Below the pieces are notes generated by a model. That model was not told the origin of the DNA, made no database searches, and saw nothing but the letters and a program-made list of their open reading frames with translations. A stretch of 5,607 nt of DNA from Thiotrichales bacterium (GTDB taxonomy: Bacteria > Pseudomonadota > Gammaproteobacteria > Francisellales > CACEW01): the NCBI GenBank assembly GCA_023266165.1, contig JAHFRR010000092.1, positions 1-5,607 on the forward strand, read 5' to 3'. This document shows, piece after piece, positions 1 to 5,402 of this stretch. Both the position numbers and the translations under genes were made by a program. Positions within the stretch are counted from its first letter, which is position 1. Every line of letters begins with the position of its first letter.

Positions 1-47
1 TGTTAAGTAGTTGGGCGACAACTGAATACAGGCATTGCCAGCATGAA

Positions 48-83
48 CCCTCCACCCTAACCCTCCTCCGCAAGGGAGGAGGG
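48..83. repeat. REP-like palindromic element
   Basis: A C-rich lead (accctccaccctaac) runs into a perfect 9-bp inverted repeat: ccctcctcc at 61-69, a 5-base loop, and ggaggaggg at 75-83. This layout closely resembles the dispersed intergenic REP-type repeats of many proteobacteria, which read CCCTCACCCTAACCCT followed by a C-rich stem with a GCAAG-like loop. Neither strand has a T tract after the stem, so it is not a classical terminator. Calling it a multi-copy repeat is inference, because only one copy lies in the window. Confidence 0.55.
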
Positions 84-121
84 AATAAGAAAATCTTGCC
101 AATTGAATAAGTTAGCAAGAT
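84..121 (-). terminator. Probable intrinsic terminator for the secB-EEP unit
   Basis: Read on the minus strand, ATCTTGCTAA (121-112) can pair with TTGGCAAGAT (102-93) across a 9-base loop. This gives a 10-bp stem with one G-U pair. TTTTCTTATT follows directly. On the plus strand the same place has a C-A mismatch and no T tract, so the structure works better for leftward transcription. It sits about 70 bases past the stop codon of the EEP gene. Confidence 0.5.
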
Positions 122-127
122 CTGTGG

Positions 128-175
128 ATACCTTAGCCTTTGCTGGGGTGGCGAAATGTGTAAGGTATTTTCGCC
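128..175. repeat. Two interlocking inverted repeats
   Basis: Atacctta (128-135) is the exact reverse complement of taaggtat (161-168). Ggcgaaa (150-156) is the exact reverse complement of tttcgcc (169-175). The arms interlock (A, B, A', B'), so the two stems would have to form a pseudoknot or compete. Arms A' and B' are directly adjacent. The region lies in the 3' untranslated part of the leftward EEP transcript. No function is known to me. Confidence 0.45.
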
Positions 176-185
176 GAACCTCTTA

Positions 186-211
186 ATGCTGTTTCACACC
201 GAAAACAGCAT
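186..211. repeat. Perfect 9-bp inverted repeat over the EEP stop codon
   Basis: Atgctgttt (186-194) and aaacagcat (203-211) are perfect reverse complements with an 8-base loop. In the leftward transcript the hairpin would contain the last codons of the EEP gene and its stop. No T tract follows. It may protect the mRNA 3' end or may be chance. Confidence 0.4.
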
Positions 212-922
212 CTTCAGTGGCAGATGATCTGAAAGGGTCTCCCACAAGGCCCCTTTGAGGACTTCAACGGAATGAACGGTCAGGTGTCGATAGTAAATGC
301 GATCGAGGGCAAGCACCGGATTGCGGCTACTCCAAGTCATACGGTCATTGCGATCGAGATCTGCTAACGCGCTTTTGAAACCCTCTGTTTTTTGCAAATG
401 GCGATCTACCCATCCGGAAATATCATTAAAATCGCCCGCGACAATGATGGGGCTTTCAGGGGGGACTTCTTGGTGAATCAAGGTTTCCAGCGCTTTGGCC
501 TGTAAGCGTCGCTGCATGGGCGTCAGTCCAAAATGGACATTGAACACAAACAGCGTGGTGTGTGGGAGCATCAGCTCTGACAGCAGAATGCCTCGACGTT
601 CGAAAATATTGGTCGAGACATTGAAGTTGGTGTGACAACTGATGGGAAGCTTGGAATAGCAGGCGTTGCCGTGATTGCGATGCTCAAAGAAGGCATTGGG
701 CGCATAGCAATGGTGCATATCCAGGAGCGCTGCAAAATGCTCGTCTTGCTTTTGAGGGGATTCTCCATGGTACTGAGCGACTTCTTGGCACAGCAGGATA
801 TCAGGCTGTTGCACCTGGATTTGCTGGATAATCTCGTGCAGCTCAGGATGGCCGCGGTTGGCACCTTTGCCTTTGCGGATATTATACGTCATGAAGCAAT
901 ACGGAGGCTTTGGATGTTTCAT
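194..922 (-). CDS. Endonuclease/exonuclease/phosphatase (EEP) family hydrolase
   Basis: This 242-residue protein has the full set of EEP-fold (DNase I-like, PF03372) motifs, in order: TYNIRKG (12-18, Asn14), the metal ligand in LLCQE (Glu47), GNACYSKLPI (85-94), NVHFG (128-132), GDFND (163-167), LDRIY (206-210) and the terminal SDHLPL (231-236). The family cleaves phosphodiester bonds in nucleic acids or phospholipid-type substrates using Mg2+; the motifs do not tell which. It is shorter than exonuclease III and lacks signal peptide or membrane segments, so it is probably cytoplasmic. It lies 39 bases after secB on the same strand, probably co-transcribed. There is no Shine-Dalgarno sequence, because the spacer is pure A/T. 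Met11, just before TYNI, is an alternative start but also lacks one. Some gammaproteobacteria carry another EEP protein, Crc, beside pyrE; this one does not look like Crc. Confidence 0.85.
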   Translation of the reverse strand: MKHPKPPYCFMTYNIRKGKGANRGHPELHEIIQQIQVQQPDILLCQEVAQYHGESPQKQDEHFAALLDMHHCYAPNAFFEHRNHGNACYSKLPISCHTNFNVSTNIFERRGILLSELMLPHTTLFVFNVHFGLTPMQRRLQAKALETLIHQEVPPESPIIVAGDFNDISGWVDRHLQKTEGFKSALADLDRNDRMTWSSRNPVLALDRIYYRHLTVHSVEVLKGALWETLSDHLPLKMLFSV

Positions 923-961
923 TATTTTATAAATATTTAATAAATTATTTTAATAAATAAA
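923..961 (-). promoter_or_regulatory. Pure A/T spacer before the EEP gene
   Basis: The entire spacer between the secB stop and the EEP start is A or T. The run without any G or C extends from 921 to 969 (49 bases). It leaves no room for a Shine-Dalgarno sequence. It could act as an A/U-rich translation enhancer (the kind bound by ribosomal protein S1) or as an internal promoter region. Both roles are inference. Confidence 0.3.
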
Positions 962-1450
962 TTAATTAAGGGTAGCGGGATCTGTTGGAGTGGGTTGTGC
1001 TTGTTGCTGTGCTTGCTGTTCGAGATAGAGCGCATCGAAATTGATAGGGGCCAGTTGAAAGGGCGGAAAGCCACCGCGACTGATCATGCTGCTCATCATC
1101 TCTCGAGCGTAGGGAAACAAAACGCTCGGGCAGTAGCTGCCCAAGAGAGAGTTTTTCTCGGGTGCTGGAATGTTTTTGAGGGTAAAGATCCCTGCTTGTT
1201 TCACTTCTGCCAAGAACACAACGCGGTCGCTGGATTTGGCGGTGAGCGTGATCGCGAGCGTGACTTCAAACGTTTGGGCATCTAGGCTGATGCTGTCGGT
1301 TTTGATATCCACTTGGGCATCTGTTTTGGTCTCAGCGATAAAGATTCCTGGGGTGTTGGGCGATTCAAATGAAAAGTCTTTGGCAAAAATCTTCTGAATC
1401 GTAAATTCGGGCTGGGTAGCGGGGGTTGTGTCTTGTGTTTGAGATTGCAT
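962..1450 (-). CDS. secB: Protein-export chaperone SecB
   Basis: SecB forms a cytosolic tetramer that keeps precursor proteins unfolded and hands them to SecA at the Sec translocon. The 162-residue product matches E. coli SecB (155 residues) over the whole core: FTIQKIFAKDFSFE near 16-29, EVKQAGIF (82-89), LGSYCP (103-108), LFPYARE (111-117), SRGGFP (124-129) and LAPINFDALY (133-142). The C-terminus after residue 143 is a Gln/Ala/Pro/Thr-rich tail unlike that of E. coli. The start is well supported, with AGGAG (1461-1465) 10 bases ahead of the ATG. It is transcribed divergently from pyrE and precedes the EEP gene, probably as the first gene of a two-gene leftward unit. Confidence 0.96.
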   Translation of the reverse strand: MQSQTQDTTPATQPEFTIQKIFAKDFSFESPNTPGIFIAETKTDAQVDIKTDSISLDAQTFEVTLAITLTAKSSDRVVFLAEVKQAGIFTLKNIPAPEKNSLLGSYCPSVLFPYAREMMSSMISRGGFPPFQLAPINFDALYLEQQAQQQAQPTPTDPATLN

Positions 1451-1534
1451 CTTGCTTTTACTCCTGAAAAAATTGACAATAGGATGTGTGAGAGGGAATT
1501 TGACCGAAATGACAGTTTACAGGATCCAAATAAG
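1451..1534. promoter_or_regulatory. Divergent secB / pyrE control region
   Basis: These 84 bases must carry the leftward secB and rightward pyrE start signals unless the promoters lie inside the genes. A perfect TTGACA -35 hexamer faces pyrE at 1473-1478, but the sequence 16-18 bases later (around gaattt, 1496-1501) is a poor -10 element. AGGAG for secB is at 1461-1465 on the minus strand. AGGA for pyrE is at 1521-1524, 10 bases before its ATG. No convincing leftward -10/-35 pair was found. Confidence 0.4.
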
Positions 1535-2185
1535 ATGAGCAATGCCCACGCATTTATCCAAGCCGCCCTGGATGCAGGCGCCCTGAAATTTGGGACGTTC
1601 ACCTTGAAGTCCGGTCGAGTGAGCCCTTATTTCTTCAACGCTGGACAGTTTCAAACAGGTGCGCAGCTGGCTGGGCTGGGGCAATTTTACGCCCAGGCCA
1701 TTCTGGAGTCGAGGGTAGACTTTGATATGCTCTTTGGCCCTGCCTATAAAGGCATTCCCCTGGTGTCTGCCACAGCGATGGCGTTGGCAAATCAGGGGCG
1801 CGATGTGCCTTATTGCTTTAACCGAAAACAGCTCAAAACCTACGGAGATGGAGGAGTGACGGTGGGCGCACCGTTGTCAGGCAAGGTGTTGATTGTGGAT
1901 GATGTGATAACCGCAGGCACTGCGATTCTGGAGTCTATCCAGTTGATTCAAGGGGCCGGAGCTCGTGTTGCGGGGGTTGTTGTGTTACTGGATCGACAAG
2001 AGCGAGGGAGCGACTCCCCTCTGTCAGCCATCATGACGTTACAGCAATCTTACGGCTTCCCGGTGATGGCCGTTGCAACGCTTGGGGATATTCTCTCATT
2101 GCCTTCAATGCAAGAGAGATTTAAACCGTACTTGGCGCAAATCGCTGCGTATCAAGCAGAGTACGGCGTGACTGCCCCGATATGA
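1535..2185 (+). CDS. pyrE: Orotate phosphoribosyltransferase
   Basis: PyrE converts orotate and PRPP to orotidine 5'-phosphate in de novo pyrimidine synthesis. The 216-residue product follows E. coli PyrE (213 residues) closely: LKFGTFTLKSGRVSPYFFNAG (17-37), LFGPAYKGIP (66-75), PYCFNRK (92-98), the flexible catalytic loop KTYGDGG (101-107), the PRPP-binding signature LIVDDVITAGTA (119-130) and LDRQERG after it. The frame is open further upstream to 1433, inside secB, but the ATG at 1535 is chosen because it has AGGA 10 bases before it and gives the usual family length. The stop overlaps the next start as ATGA, so the downstream nuclease is probably translationally coupled. No key residue is missing. 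Confidence 0.96.
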   Translation: MSNAHAFIQAALDAGALKFGTFTLKSGRVSPYFFNAGQFQTGAQLAGLGQFYAQAILESRVDFDMLFGPAYKGIPLVSATAMALANQGRDVPYCFNRKQLKTYGDGGVTVGAPLSGKVLIVDDVITAGTAILESIQLIQGAGARVAGVVVLLDRQERGSDSPLSAIMTLQQSYGFPVMAVATLGDILSLPSMQERFKPYLAQIAAYQAEYGVTAPI

Positions 2186-2958
2186 TTCGTGCAAAACAAC
2201 ATGTCCTGGTCTATGATCTTTCTAACGTCGCCTATATGGGCGCGTATTTGGCGGGGCGCCATGTGGAGCAAGCACCGGACGCTGTGAAGCGCATCTATGA
2301 TGCGACCTTGTATTTGATGAGAAAGCTCTATAAACACATCCAGCCGACCCAGGTGTTTTTTGCCTGCGATCATCATATCTATTGGCGTCGCGAGATTTTC
2401 CCCGGGTATAAAGGCCATCGTCAGGATAATCCGTTAAAGCAACAAGTGAGATTGGCCATTGAGCTCTTGAAGTCTGAAAAACAAAAGCATTGTCTAGAAG
2501 TGCCTCGCTGTGAGGCTGATGATGTGATTTATGCCTTGAGCACTCAAGTGACCCGGCAAGAGGGGGATGAGATCTCCATTGTAAGTTCGGACTCTGATTT
2601 TATCCAGCTTGAGAGCGCGTACGTGCATCGTGTGCACCCTAAGACGCTCGAGCGTTTGCCGAAAGTCAAAGATCCAGGTTATGAGCTATTTCTCAAATGC
2701 ATTCGAGGCGATATCTCAGATAACATTCCAGCAGCTTATCCCTTTGTGAAGGCAGATCGCGTTGAGACGGCTTATCGCAATCCCAATTTCCGTCAGCAAT
2801 TGATGGAAAGTGTGAATCGACACGGGCAAAGAGTTGCAGACTGCTATGCCTTTAACCGCAGATTAATCGATTTGAGCCAGATCCCCCTAGAGGTTCTCGA
2901 GCCTTTGAATGACTTAATTTTACAGCGATTGCATGCCCTAGCCCTTACAGAGGGTTAG
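2182..2958 (+). CDS. Phage-type 5'-3' exonuclease / flap endonuclease (T4 RNase H-like)
   Basis: FEN-superfamily nucleases remove RNA primers and 5' flaps with two metal ions. The 258-residue product shows the PIN-type acidic set: Asp12 in VYDLSN, Asp63 in FACDHHIYWR, then PGYKGHR (74-80), Glu111/Asp113/Asp114 in CEADDVIYAL, Asp137/Asp139 in SSDSDF, and Asp177/Asp180 in the helix-3-turn-helix start GDISDNIP (176-183). The usual GVxGIG of cellular enzymes is replaced by AAYPFVKADRVETAY, and FNRRLIDLSQIP follows; both look like T4 RNase H-type phage proteins. It lacks the polymerase domain of Pol I and does not align well with E. coli ExoIX. It is joined to pyrE by an ATGA overlap, so it is probably made from the same mRNA. 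I infer a phage origin, or a helper in primer removal or repair. The nuclease class is quite sure; the phage ancestry less so. Confidence 0.85.
   Translation: MIRAKQHVLVYDLSNVAYMGAYLAGRHVEQAPDAVKRIYDATLYLMRKLYKHIQPTQVFFACDHHIYWRREIFPGYKGHRQDNPLKQQVRLAIELLKSEKQKHCLEVPRCEADDVIYALSTQVTRQEGDEISIVSSDSDFIQLESAYVHRVHPKTLERLPKVKDPGYELFLKCIRGDISDNIPAAYPFVKADRVETAYRNPNFRQQLMESVNRHGQRVADCYAFNRRLIDLSQIPLEVLEPLNDLILQRLHALALTEG
2938..2958 (+). repeat. Hairpin over the exonuclease stop codon
   Basis: Ctagccct (2938-2945) can pair with agggttag (2951-2958) across a 5-base loop, with one G-U pair on the plus strand. The stop codon TAG is the end of the right arm. No T tract follows, so it is not a standard terminator. 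With only 16 bases to the opposing recombinase-like gene, it is the only candidate 3' structure for the pyrE unit. Confidence 0.3.
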
Positions 2959-2974
2959 AGTGGAGGGGAATCCG

Positions 2975-3694
2975 TTACGCAAAAACCTCAGCGTTCAGAT
3001 GGCGCTTGGTGTTCTTAGAGCCTTTCGGGCGACCACGAACAGCAATGCCTTCTGGCATTTCAGAGCCGATCAAGAGTTGTGTACGTTCACGGCGGGCTTC
3101 TTCATCCAGGCCTCGATCATCGATGTAGTTATACAGCGTTTGGGCATGGCACCCGACCAGCTTGGCAATAGAGGCTTTACTGATGTTCAGCGCCAGAAAC
3201 TTTTTGATTTCCAGCTTATGCTGATCCAGCTTGCGAGACTTGTTGCGCCGACCTTTAGGACGCCCTAAGGGCAAGCCTGCCGCTTTACGGCGGGCCAAAG
3301 CGTCGGTGGTACGACGTGCAACGAAATCCTCTTCGATATGTTGCATCATGGTTAAAAACTCTTTGGTATCAACCGTTTCGCTCGGAATCAGGTGGTCATT
3401 ATGTTTCAGGAAAGACAACGTCACACCTTTCTGGGCCAAAAGCACGACCACTTCCAACACTTGTTGTGTGGAGCGGGCAATGTTTGACGATTCATAACAA
3501 ATCAGCTCATCGCCTTTTTTGAGTTTGTGATCGAGCAGTTCTTTCAGCTCACGCTTGTCCCAATGGATTTTATTGGCTTGCACATCATCAATTAATTCAT
3601 CCAGCGTGATCTTTTGGTCGCTCAACGCTTGCATAAAGTCAATGCGAGGGTCTTGTCCGGTGTGTTCATCGTTGGAAACATATCCGTATTTCAT
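2975..3694 (-). CDS. Serine-recombinase-like DNA-binding protein, catalytically degenerate
   Basis: The 239-residue product has the resolvase/invertase layout: YGY strand at the start, KRELKELLDHKLKKGDEL (47-64), then the position of the catalytic LDRLxR motif, the E-helix region FVARRTTDALARRKAAG (about 124-140), GRPKG (144-148) and a helix-turn-helix (about 171-191, KASIAKLVGCHAQTLYNYI). The family's YxRVS reads YGYVSNDE, and LDRLAR reads SSNIAR, so the first Arg and the Asp-Arg pair are gone; Arg74 and perhaps Ser7 remain. A C-terminal extension ends in a second AT-hook-like RGRPKGSKN (220-228). I infer a DNA-binding protein or regulator rather than an active recombinase. An ATG at 3704-3706 is also in frame, but AGAGGA (3707-3712) touches it directly; Met at 3692-3694 gives a 12-base spacing and the family start MxYGY. 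Confidence 0.8.
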   Translation of the reverse strand: MKYGYVSNDEHTGQDPRIDFMQALSDQKITLDELIDDVQANKIHWDKRELKELLDHKLKKGDELICYESSNIARSTQQVLEVVVLLAQKGVTLSFLKHNDHLIPSETVDTKEFLTMMQHIEEDFVARRTTDALARRKAAGLPLGRPKGRRNKSRKLDQHKLEIKKFLALNISKASIAKLVGCHAQTLYNYIDDRGLDEEARRERTQLLIGSEMPEGIAVRGRPKGSKNTKRHLNAEVFA

Positions 3695-3706
3695 GATGGC
3701 GTTCAT

Positions 3707-3903
3707 TCCTCTTTAAAGAAGTAAATAAAAATATAAAATAGCAGCCAAGCCTGGGACGGTAGCAATATTCTCATGTTTCTACGCAAATCGCAAGTTTGGA
3801 ACTAAGCATTTTTGTTACTGCGCTCGAAAGCAAAAATGCTTTTGGGTCTCAGGCTCTTCTATGGCGATAATAAAATCAAAAAAGACAGATGTCAAGCGAC
3901 ATA
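3707..3903. other. Intergenic stretch between recombinase-like gene and effector cassette
   Basis: This stretch separates two leftward genes and holds no gene I can support. Next to the recombinase-like gene it is A/T-rich on the minus strand (TATTTTATATTTTTATTTAC, 3740-3721), which could contain a -10 element, but no matching -35 was found. It also holds the perfect inverted repeat at 3804-3841 and a weak hairpin just after the cassette (3889-3902, stem atgtc/gacat). A run of six T on the minus strand (3883-3878) lies five bases past that stem, a poor terminator for the cassette. Confidence 0.4.
3804..3841 (+). repeat. Perfect 11-bp inverted repeat
   Basis: Aagcatttttg (3804-3814) and caaaaatgctt (3831-3841) are exact reverse complements with a 16-base loop. 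On the plus strand the right arm runs into TTTT (3840-3843) and then GGG, so it is only a marginal terminator in that direction, and no rightward gene lies nearby. On the minus strand no T tract follows the stem. It may be an operator or a leftover of a mobile element. Confidence 0.5.
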
Positions 3904-4791
3904 TCAGCGAAAATTGGCAGCTAGGTTCGGTTTTTTTGGGTCAGTAGACTCAGCTGTGCCAGAAAGCCCTAGAGCGGCGATAGGGGCAGACACTGCTGAG
4001 CCTGTGGTACTCTCGTCATCACTGTCACCACCACTGGGTGGCTTGAGGCCTATAGGCCATTTTATTGCAGTGCTTGTTATAGTTGTTGATCCTTCTTCAA
4101 GTTCTTTTGTATCAGCAAGCACTGAGCTTGCTGCAATTGAAATTCCACTCAGTAATGGCCCACGATTTTGAGCCTCTACACTCTCTCTTGCTTGCTGTTC
4201 AGTGTAGGTGTCATTTGCACAATAGAGAAACTGGCTACCTAAGACTGATAGTTCAGTCAGTTTGATATCCTTGCTCTTAACCCTCCAAGAGGGAGCAGAT
4301 GATCCTGGCGCAATACCTGCTGATATCAGCGCTGACTCAATATCCTGTAGGAATTGACGTAGATCCACTATTTTATCAAGTTGGTAAATCACAATTTCTT
4401 TACCAGGTTGATATGTTTTCTCAGAAGAAGTTTTATATCCTCTTACTTTGGCATGTTGTACGCTATGGTGAATCAAAATGGGCAGTATCGTATCCCAAGC
4501 CCTTTGAAGATTAGCATGCTGAGTTTTAAGGGAAATATGAATTTTTGTGCCTAAAACAATTCCAGAAGCATCTTTTTTTGAAAAAAAGATATAGCCGCCT
4601 TCTTCAAGCGTATAGCTGTCATAGTTTTTGCCTGATACGAGGGCACCGAGTGTGATATTTCGATATGTGAATGAATCATCTGATACCTGCAAGTCTGCAT
4701 CACCATGCTGCGTGTCAGTGCCATCACTGTCACTGTCACTGGACAGCTGCTTGCGCTCAGCAGAAGTGAAAAGTTTTTTGAGAAGCTTCAT
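3904..4791 (-). CDS. Phosphothreonine lyase-fold (OspF/SpvC-like) protein, possible effector
   Basis: The 295-residue protein has three parts. Residues 17-40 are Ser/Asp-rich. Residues about 55-195 resemble, by eye, the phosphothreonine lyase fold of SpvC, OspF and HopAI1, which irreversibly remove phosphate from host MAP kinases. GTKIHIS (81-87) matches the GDKFHIS motif with Lys83 and His85. Lys115 lies 30 residues after the His, exactly as SpvC Lys136 follows His106. GKEIVIY (130-136, Tyr136) matches GAQFTLY, and FLQDIESALISAGIAPG (147-163) matches the helix that follows. Residues about 200-295 are Ser/Thr/Pro-rich and probably disordered. The SpvC phosphate-binding arginines are not found: Tyr127 or Thr126 stands at Arg148, and YCAND replaces YRNE. 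The substrate may differ, or the protein may be inactive. It is coupled to the gene before it by an ATGA overlap. No signal peptide is seen. The fold is likely; effector status is inference. Confidence 0.6.
   Translation of the reverse strand: MKLLKKLFTSAERKQLSSDSDSDGTDTQHGDADLQVSDDSFTYRNITLGALVSGKNYDSYTLEEGGYIFFSKKDASGIVLGTKIHISLKTQHANLQRAWDTILPILIHHSVQHAKVRGYKTSSEKTYQPGKEIVIYQLDKIVDLRQFLQDIESALISAGIAPGSSAPSWRVKSKDIKLTELSVLGSQFLYCANDTYTEQQARESVEAQNRGPLLSGISIAASSVLADTKELEEGSTTITSTAIKWPIGLKPPSGGDSDDESTTGSAVSAPIAALGLSGTAESTDPKKPNLAANFR
4725..4740. repeat. Short hexamer tandem repeat inside the lyase-like gene
   Basis: The hexamer cactgt occurs about 2.7 times in tandem. On the coding strand it encodes part of the SSDSDSDG stretch (residues 17-24). 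The unit is a multiple of three, so slippage would change the acidic tract length without breaking the frame. Confidence 0.4.
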
Positions 4792-5402
4792 CTGTCGAGG
4801 CTCATTGTTTGAGGTAGTAAAGGCTTTGGATCAGCAGTAGCCACGCAGTCATGCATAGATGTGGCCTTGCTATTAGAGGCCGCTGTTGTCGTATCCGGTA
4901 GGTTGAGAATGGTGTCCGCATCATCTTTAAGTATTAAGACATTTGCCTTTAGAATCCGCGCGCACTGCTTAATTCCGTTGGGATAATTTGCAGCACACTC
5001 AATAACTATGCTTTTTCCGGCCGAGGTATGTGTAAATTGGCAGGGCTCGGGTTCATCTAGAAAAACATCGGATGCATCTGAGCCTGCCCTCATAGGACTA
5101 CCTGGTTGAGCAGAGTTTTTTGTAATTACATTGAGCAGGTATTGGGTTTTTCGAAAGGTATTGATGTCTTTAAAGGTTAAAACAAGCACGTTACTTTCTT
5201 CATAAAAAGCACATTCAGGGTAGATTGTTGGCACGGGGGCGGCGCTGGCTTTTGATATCTTGGTTTCTTGAATGGCTTCTTGAAGTTTTTTAATAACCGA
5301 AGTTTCTTGCTCTAGGTTAAAAGAGGCACGCAAGATTTCAACAAGCTTTTCGCGTGGTACTTGATCTACTAAGCTTTCCAGAGTCTGTTCTTGATCAAAC
5401 AT
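4788..5402 (-). CDS. Hypothetical protein, first gene of the two-gene cassette
   Basis: I do not recognise this 204-residue protein. The N-terminus (about 8-47) is charged and predicted by eye to be helical, with a leucine pattern suited to a coiled coil. Two alternating segments follow, each a hydrophobic strand followed by a helix: NVLVLTFKDINTFRKTQYLLNVI (71-93) and KSIVIECAANYPNGIKQCARIL (130-151). A Gly/Ser/Asp linker (95-120) separates them. The tail from about 169 is Thr/Ser/Ala-rich and looks disordered. No signal peptide or membrane segment is present. GGGAGGA (5410-5416) seven bases before the ATG is one of the strongest ribosome sites in the window. Its stop overlaps the lyase-like gene as ATGA, so the two products are probably made together. 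A partner, chaperone or second effector are all possible; none is shown. Confidence 0.7.
   Translation of the reverse strand: MFDQEQTLESLVDQVPREKLVEILRASFNLEQETSVIKKLQEAIQETKISKASAAPVPTIYPECAFYEESNVLVLTFKDINTFRKTQYLLNVITKNSAQPGSPMRAGSDASDVFLDEPEPCQFTHTSAGKSIVIECAANYPNGIKQCARILKANVLILKDDADTILNLPDTTTAASNSKATSMHDCVATADPKPLLPQTMSLDR

Noticed and set aside
1..60. Short open frames at the left edge
   Set aside because: They are under 40 codons, lack ribosome sites and show no recognisable product.
48..83. CRISPR repeat
   Set aside because: Only one palindromic copy is present with no spacer array; it fits a REP-type element.
632..940. Rightward open frame antisense to the EEP gene
   Set aside because: The EEP gene has all its catalytic motifs in the other strand, so this is a shadow.
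1433..1534. Upstream extension of pyrE to 1433
   Set aside because: It would overlap secB and has no similarity to PyrE N-termini; the ATG at 1535 has a ribosome site and gives normal length.
2182..2958. DNA polymerase I fragment or ExoIX (xni)
   Set aside because: There is no polymerase domain, and the helix-3-turn-helix region and C-terminus look like the T4 RNase H phage type rather than either bacterial form.
3704..3706. Earlier start codon for the recombinase-like gene
   Set aside because: AGAGGA directly touches this ATG, leaving no spacing, and the family begins at MxYGY; it cannot be fully excluded.
3812..4171. Rightward open frame of 119 codons opposite the lyase-like gene
   Set aside because: It lies almost wholly antisense to a better supported gene, starts inside the 3804-3841 palindrome, and its product has no family features.
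4719..4740. Calcium-binding EF-hand or dockerin loop in DSDSDG
   Set aside because: The acidic residue required at position 12 of the loop is missing, and the tract is explained by a simple hexamer repeat.
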